From: Chloroflexota bacterium
Lineage (GTDB): Bacteria > Chloroflexota > UBA6077 > JACQUR01
Direction of reading: 5' to 3'
Assembly (NCBI GenBank): GCA_016210245.1
Contig: JACQUR010000426.1
Location: 1 to 16,617 of the forward strand
Length of the DNA stretch: 16,617 nt
The stretch's first letter is position 1. Each line of letters begins with the position of its first letter. Below the pieces are notes generated by a model. It did no database searches, was not told where the DNA came from, and saw nothing but the letters and a program-made list of their open reading frames with translations. Below, in pieces: positions 12,128 through 16,617 of this stretch. The position numbers and the translations under genes are program-made.

Positions 12128-14456
12128 AGCTTCCCTGGTCGCGCTGGCCCGCGCCTCCGCGTAGCGCCCAGAATACCTTCTCCGCGGTCAGGGGCAGGCT
12201 GGTCACGCGCACCCCCACCGCGTCGTAGATGGCGTTGGCCAGCGCGGGCGCCACCGGGCTCAGGCCCAGCTCGCCCAGCCCCTTGGCTCCGAACGGGCCG
12301 GTCGGCTCGTAGGAGGGTACGAACACCTGCTGGAAGGGCGGCATGTCGGCGATACATGGCAGGCGGTAGTCGGAGAAGTTCGAGTTGAGCGGGCGGCCCT
12401 GGTCGAACAGCATGCCCTCGGTGGTGGCGTAGCCCAGGCCCTGGGCCACAGCGCCCTCCACCTGGACCTCAGCCAGCACGGGGTGGATGACCGTCCCGCC
12501 GTCCGAGACCGCCAGGTAGCGGACGATCTCGACGCGGCCGGTGTCGGGATCGACCGCCACCTCGACCGCGTGGCAGCAGAAGCCGTAGGCCGGCGACTCG
12601 TTCCCGAACCGCTGGGCGTCCTGGAACTCCGTGTTCGCGTCGAAGGTGCCGAAGGCCACGATCGGCTTGCCCCCCTTGCGGAACAGCCGCTTGCGCGCCA
12701 CCTCCGCCACGCTTACCGAGCGCTGGGGCAGCCCGCGCACCCGCACCCGCCCCTCGGCGATCTCCAGGTCGTCTGCGCTCGCCTCCAGCAGCTCGGCCGC
12801 GGTCTCCAGCAGTTGCTCCCGCACCTGGCGCGTGGCGTCCAGCAGGGCGTTGCCGGCGATGAACGTCAGGCGGCTGGCGTAGGCGCCGCGCGCGTGGGGG
12901 GTGGTGGCTGTATCGGCGGTCGAGACGCTCACGTCCTCGTAGCGCACCCCCAGCGCCTCCGCCGCCATCTGACACAGGATCGTCGTCGCTCCCTGGCCAG
13001 TCTCGCCTTCGCCCGACCAGATGGCCACCTTGCCGTCCTCACCCACTTCGACCAGGACGGACGAGCCGTCGTAGTCGCCGTGGTGGCGCTTGCCGCTCAC
13101 ATGCACGCCGGCCGCCAGGCCGAAGCCGTGGTACGGGCGGCGCTCCTGCCGGGCCTGCTCCCACCCGAAGATCGCCGTCGCCTGCTCGATGCACGCCGTC
13201 AGCTCGCAACTGATCACCCGGTTGCCATGCACGGAGACGTGGCCCGGGTCGATGGCGTTGGCCAGCGCCACCTGCTTCGGATCGAGGCCCAGGCGCTCGG
13301 CGCCCATGTCCACCACCTGTCCCAGGGCGAACTCGGCGGAGGGCATGCCGAAGCCGCGAAAGGCGCCGGTGGGGATCTTGTTGGTGTAGACCAGGAACAC
13401 CTCGGAGCGCACGTCGCGGAAGCGGTACATGGTGTCCGACCGCATCCCAGCCACGCTCACCACCCCAGGCGCCTTGGCGCAGTAGGCCCCGTTGTCGGCC
13501 ACGAGGCGCATGTCCTTGGCGACGATCAGCCCGTCGGCCCGGAAGCCCAGGCGGAGCCACACCTTCATCGGGACGCGGGGACGACTGCCGGCCAGGAACT
13601 CCTCTTCGCGGCTGTTGATCAGCCGCACCGGGCGGCCGCGGGCGCGCATGGCCAGCAGCCCGCAGATCATGGGATTGTTGTCGTCGCAGGTCTTGCCGCC
13701 GAAGCCGCCGCCGATGGCCGTCTGAATGACCCGCACGTCGCTCACCTCCAGGCCAAGCGCCCAGGCGATCCGCGCCCGGGACACGAAGATGGTCTGGTCG
13801 TTCATCCACAGGGTCAGCTTGCCGCGCGGGCCGAGCTGGGCCACCGTGCCGATGGTCTCCAGGGCCGCGATCCACTGCATGGCGCTCTCGAAGGTGCCCT
13901 CGACCACCACGTCCGCCGCGGCCAGCGCCCGCTCCACGTCGCCGCGCTCGACCTTGAGGTGCAAGGCCACGTTGTCCGCGCACTCCTCGTGCAGCCGGGG
14001 CGCATCCGGCTGCATCGCCTGCGCGGGGTCGAACACGGCGGGCAGCTCCTCGTACTCGACCTGGATGAGCGCGAGCGCTTCCTGGGCCACGTCCGCGTCG
14101 ACCGCGGCCACGGCCGCCAGCTCGTCGCCCACGTAGCGCACCCTGTCCACGGCCAGGGGGTACTGGTCCTGCACGAAGGTGCCCCAGCGCCGCTTCGGGC
14201 TGTCTGCGCCCGCCACCACTGCGACCACGCCGGGCAGGCGGCGCGCCCTGCTGGTATCAACGTGCAGGACGCGCGCGTGCGGGTAGGGGCTGCGCAGCAC
14301 CTTCGCCTCCAGCACGCCCGGCAGCTTCACGTCGGCCACGTACTGAGCGGCGCCGCTGACCTTCTCCAGTCCGTCCACGCGCTCCACGTTGCGCCCGACC
14401 ACGCTCCACCGCTGCGCGCCCGGCTCCCCCGCTCCCTGCTGCCCGTTCCCGCTCAT
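12105..14456 (-). CDS. Molybdopterin-binding subunit of a xanthine dehydrogenase-family hydroxylase
   Basis: 783 residues, the usual size of a free-standing large subunit. ATG at 14456 (MSGNGQQ) was chosen because the GTG at 14501 lies at the predicted transcription start. Domains: the N-terminal ald_xan_dh_C-like domain (residues about 25-140, VVGRNVERVDGLEKVSG…YVGDELAAVAA) and the two-part molybdopterin domain (about 155-770). Motifs are IGGGFGGK (248-255), GAFRGFGMPSAE (364-375), GEGETGQGATT (482-492) and KGLGELGLSP with catalytic E729. The enzyme would hydroxylate an aromatic or N-heterocyclic carbon, passing electrons to FeS and FAD subunits. Those subunits are not in the window. Specificity cannot be read, but it differs from CoxL, lacking the AYRCSF loop. 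Neighbouring hydrolases and decarboxylase suggest a catabolic role. Confidence 0.93.
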   Translation of the reverse strand: MSGNGQQGAGEPGAQRWSVVGRNVERVDGLEKVSGAAQYVADVKLPGVLEAKVLRSPYPHARVLHVDTSRARRLPGVVAVVAGADSPKRRWGTFVQDQYPLAVDRVRYVGDELAAVAAVDADVAQEALALIQVEYEELPAVFDPAQAMQPDAPRLHEECADNVALHLKVERGDVERALAAADVVVEGTFESAMQWIAALETIGTVAQLGPRGKLTLWMNDQTIFVSRARIAWALGLEVSDVRVIQTAIGGGFGGKTCDDNNPMICGLLAMRARGRPVRLINSREEEFLAGSRPRVPMKVWLRLGFRADGLIVAKDMRLVADNGAYCAKAPGVVSVAGMRSDTMYRFRDVRSEVFLVYTNKIPTGAFRGFGMPSAEFALGQVVDMGAERLGLDPKQVALANAIDPGHVSVHGNRVISCELTACIEQATAIFGWEQARQERRPYHGFGLAAGVHVSGKRHHGDYDGSSVLVEVGEDGKVAIWSGEGETGQGATTILCQMAAEALGVRYEDVSVSTADTATTPHARGAYASRLTFIAGNALLDATRQVREQLLETAAELLEASADDLEIAEGRVRVRGLPQRSVSVAEVARKRLFRKGGKPIVAFGTFDANTEFQDAQRFGNESPAYGFCCHAVEVAVDPDTGRVEIVRYLAVSDGGTVIHPVLAEVQVEGAVAQGLGYATTEGMLFDQGRPLNSNFSDYRLPCIADMPPFQQVFVPSYEPTGPFGAKGLGELGLSPVAPALANAIYDAVGVRVTSLPLTAEKVFWALRGGAGQRDQGSSIESGSE

Positions 14457-14506
14457 GCCTGCTGCTCCCTGCCCCGCGCTGGCTCCCCCCCGCGACGGCA
14501 CTGCTC

Positions 14507-14535
14507 AGCATAGGGGGCTGCCGGGGCGGCGTCAA
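14507..14535 (-). promoter_or_regulatory. Sigma70-type promoter of the hydroxylase gene
   Basis: On the minus strand TTGACG (14535-14530) and TATGCT (14512-14507) are separated by exactly 17 nt in an otherwise very GC-rich stretch. Initiation near 14500 gives a leader of about 45 nt before ATG 14456. Confidence 0.65.
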
Positions 14536-14695
14536 CGGGAGGAGGCTGCCGGGTGCGTGCGGCCGATTCCAGGGGCGGTGGCCGGGCACAGCAAGGGCGG
14601 AGCAGGCGCTCGACCGGGCACGAAGATTGCCGGGGCGGCACCAACGTGCCACCAGCGGCCGCCGCCGGGCGGCCTCTGTGGCTATCCCTGCCTCA

Positions 14696-16558
14696 ATGAG
14701 GAGGACAACTATCTTCCGCCCTCCAGGCCAACTTCCCTGGTCGACTCCCAGGCTGTTCTCGCTCGCCGGGCGCCGAGCTCACCTGGCGTTGCTTGCCAGC
14801 GCGCTGGCGCTCCTGGCGATCAGCCTGGCTCTCGGCTTCCGGCTGGCCTACGCTGGCCGGTTCCACCCGGGTGTCCGCGCGCTGGGTGTGGACCTCGGCG
14901 GCGCCTCCCAGGACGAGGCGCGCGCCGCCCTGGCAGACCGGGCGGCCGAACTGGCCCAGCGCCCGCTCGTGCTGCGCTACGGTGACCAGACCTGGACCTC
15001 CACGGCCGCCGAACTTGGCTTCCAGATCGGGGTCCGCCCGGCACTCGAGTCCGCGTTCGCCGCCGGTCGTGAAGGCAATCCGGTCGAGCAGGCGTGGGCC
15101 CAGCTCCGGCTCTTGCTGGTGGAGCGCAGCTTCGATCGTCTGGACCTGGCTGCGGACTCGACCGTTCCAGCGTCAGGGCTCGAGCGGCTGGCGCGTGAGA
15201 TCGAGCGCCGCGCCGTGGACGCCCAGCTCATGGTCCTGGCAGACGGAGGCGTCGACTACCGCTCGTCGCACAGCGGGCTGCGACTGGACGCGGCAGAGAC
15301 GCAGCGGCGCCTGGCAGGTGCGCTGCTCGATGCCTCGCCACCGCCGGTCGATCTGGCGGTGGAGGAGGTCCCTCCCGGCCAGACCGATGCCGACCTGGCC
15401 GAGGCGAAGGCCCGGGTGGAGAAGATCCTGGCCGCGCCGCTGGTGGCGACGTTCGACGGCCGCCGCTGGGTGCTGGGTCGGGCGCAACTGGCCGAACTGC
15501 TGAGCCTCGGCGACGGGAATGGCGCAGGGCTCGAGGTGACCCTCGACCGCCCCGCGGTCGAGCGGTGGGCAGCGGACGTTGCTCGACAGGTCGGCCGGGA
15601 GCCTCGGAACGCCCGCTTCGCCTGGGCCAACAACACGCTGGAAGTCCTGCAGCCCAGCGAGGAGGGCCAGAAGCTCGACGTGGCCGCCACGGTCGAGGCC
15701 GTGCTGCGGCAGGCGCCGACCGACGACCGCGAGGTTGTTCTGCCGGTGCGGACCACCCCACCCGCGCTGCCGACCGAGGCGCGCTCTCGACTGGGCACCA
15801 GGGAGCTGATCGAGCAGTCGCGGACCTCCTTCGCCGGCTCGGTGCCGGCCAAGCGGCACAATATCACGCTGGCGGCGCAGCGCCTGAACGGCGTCGTCGT
15901 GCCGCCGGGGGCAACGTTCTCCTTCAACCACGAGCTCGGGCCGACCACCCTGGATTCGGGCTTTCAGATTGGCTGGGGCATCGCCACGCGCGGCCAGCAG
16001 GTCAAGACCGTGCCGTCGGTCGCCGGTGGCATCTGCCAGGTGGCGACCACGCTCTTCCACACCGTCTTCTGGGCCGGCTATCCCGTCGAGGAGCGCCACT
16101 GGCACCTCTACTGGATTCCCGCCTACACCTCCAAAGGAGTCGTGGGCCTGGACGCCACGGTGGACGAGGAGGCGGGGTTGGACTTCCAGTTCACCAACCC
16201 GACCAACGACTATCTGTTGATCCAGGCCTGGGTGGACGAGGCGCAGGGGGTCAACTTCGCCCTCTACGGCACCAGGCCGAAGTGGGAGGTCACCGTCGAG
16301 CCGCTGGCCAGGCGCTACATCCAGCCGGCCGATCCCACCCCGGTCGAGGAGTTCGAGCCGAGCCTCCCCGCCGGCCAGAAGCTCCAGGTCGAGGCGGCGC
16401 GCGATGGCTTCACCAGCACCGTCCTCCGCCAGGTGGTCCAGGACGGCCAGGAGCGGTTCCTGCGCCTGACCAGCGACTACCAGCCCTCGCGCAACGTGAC
16501 CCTGGTCGGGATTGGCAGCAACCCAGGACTGAGGGCTGAGTTCAGCGATGAGCGATGA
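14696..16558 (+). CDS. VanW-family membrane-anchored protein with peptidoglycan-binding repeats
   Basis: 620 residues from ATG 14696; a TTG at 14627 would add 23 basic residues, and neither start has a strong ribosome site. One N-terminal membrane helix (about 29-50, HLALLASALALLAISLALGF) anchors an extracellular protein. Two PG_binding_4-like segments follow (about 60-175 and 205-350; LGVDLGGASQDEARAALADR marks the first). The VanW domain spans about 366-525: NITLAAQRLNGVVVPPGATF, GPTTLDSGFQIGWG and GGICQVATTLFHTVFWAGYP. A beta-rich G5-like C-terminal region follows. VanW proteins occur in cell-wall and vancomycin-resistance settings, but their function is poorly defined; a wall-associated role is likely. 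It is transcribed away from the hydroxylase gene and seems unrelated to it. The last codons lie in short tandem repeats. Confidence 0.9.
   Translation: MRRTTIFRPPGQLPWSTPRLFSLAGRRAHLALLASALALLAISLALGFRLAYAGRFHPGVRALGVDLGGASQDEARAALADRAAELAQRPLVLRYGDQTWTSTAAELGFQIGVRPALESAFAAGREGNPVEQAWAQLRLLLVERSFDRLDLAADSTVPASGLERLAREIERRAVDAQLMVLADGGVDYRSSHSGLRLDAAETQRRLAGALLDASPPPVDLAVEEVPPGQTDADLAEAKARVEKILAAPLVATFDGRRWVLGRAQLAELLSLGDGNGAGLEVTLDRPAVERWAADVARQVGREPRNARFAWANNTLEVLQPSEEGQKLDVAATVEAVLRQAPTDDREVVLPVRTTPPALPTEARSRLGTRELIEQSRTSFAGSVPAKRHNITLAAQRLNGVVVPPGATFSFNHELGPTTLDSGFQIGWGIATRGQQVKTVPSVAGGICQVATTLFHTVFWAGYPVEERHWHLYWIPAYTSKGVVGLDATVDEEAGLDFQFTNPTNDYLLIQAWVDEAQGVNFALYGTRPKWEVTVEPLARRYIQPADPTPVEEFEPSLPAGQKLQVEAARDGFTSTVLRQVVQDGQERFLRLTSDYQPSRNVTLVGIGSNPGLRAEFSDER
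16545..16558 (+). repeat. Tandem GCGATGA repeat at the VanW stop
   Basis: GCGATGA occurs twice back to back and the second copy contains the TGA stop. GGACTGAG flanks the pair at 16526-16533 and 16559-16566. The end of the protein therefore derives from repeat-like DNA. Confidence 0.6.
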
Positions 16559-16568
16559 GGACTGAGTA

Positions 16569-16592
16569 GGGGCAGCCCCCCGTGGCTGCCCC
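16569..16592 (+). repeat. GC hairpin element, copy 3
   Basis: A 9-bp stem (GGGGCAGCC / GGCTGCCCC) with a 6-nt loop, preceded by AGTAGGGGC, 10 nt after the VanW stop. It may help end the VanW transcript. Another half-copy (GCTGCCCCAACCCC) follows to the window end. Confidence 0.65.
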
Positions 16593-16617
16593 AACCCCCC
16601 CTCGCTGCCCCAACCCC

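Noticed and set aside
12483..14513. 676-codon rightward open frame
   Set aside because: Antisense to the molybdenum hydroxylase gene, whose motifs and promoter are clear; the rightward product is His/Arg-rich with no domain.
15173..16594. 473-codon leftward open frame
   Set aside because: Antisense to the VanW gene and lacking any recognisable domain.

Overview
The window is GC-rich bacterial DNA. Gene content (a VanW protein with peptidoglycan-binding repeats, a Pro/Ala-linker lipoprotein of the TctC family, a TusA-DsrE2 pair, dockerin-like repeats, many PIN-domain toxins) and the interspersed GC hairpins fit a Chloroflexota-type genome, but this taxonomic call is inference. No rRNA, tRNA, CRISPR array or intact mobile element was seen.

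Positions 1-4960 form an accessory, eroding region. It starts with the 3' end of a dockerin-like protein, followed by ~430 nt of uncertain content. Next come a leftward gene with features of abortive-infection/HEPN-type proteins (757-1638), the remains of a nuclease-like gene (2028-2333), an AbrB-PIN toxin-antitoxin module read rightward from a near-consensus promoter (2539-3271), and a compact leftward operon of vapB, vapC, an unknown small protein and a ribbon-helix-helix/UPF0175-like protein (4860 down to 3502). A C-terminal scrap of a membrane glycosyltransferase lies at 4959-5285.

Positions 5376-14535 are a metabolic region. Leftward genes are UbiD decarboxylase then TctC binding lipoprotein, an isochorismatase-family cysteine hydrolase, an M20 metallo-deacylase, and a molybdopterin-binding hydroxylase subunit of the xanthine dehydrogenase family with a clear promoter. 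A rightward TusA-DsrE2 sulfur-carrier pair sits between UbiD and the hydrolase. Hydroxylase, decarboxylase, amide hydrolase, deacylase and carboxylate-binding protein together suggest uptake and breakdown of a carboxylated aromatic or N-heterocyclic compound. The TusA-DsrE2 pair could supply sulfur for the molybdenum cofactor. Both ideas are inference.

Positions 14696-16558 encode a membrane-anchored VanW protein. Gaps in the metabolic part hold dispersed elements: three related hairpins beginning AGTAGGGGC, a perfect 29-bp inverted repeat, a CACGGAGACACGGAG-type inverted repeat and a VapC remnant. The most unusual points are the four-gene toxin-antitoxin-like operon, the duplicated translation start in front of ubiD that creates an 11-residue coupled leader peptide, and the hairpin element that supplies the tctC stop codon.
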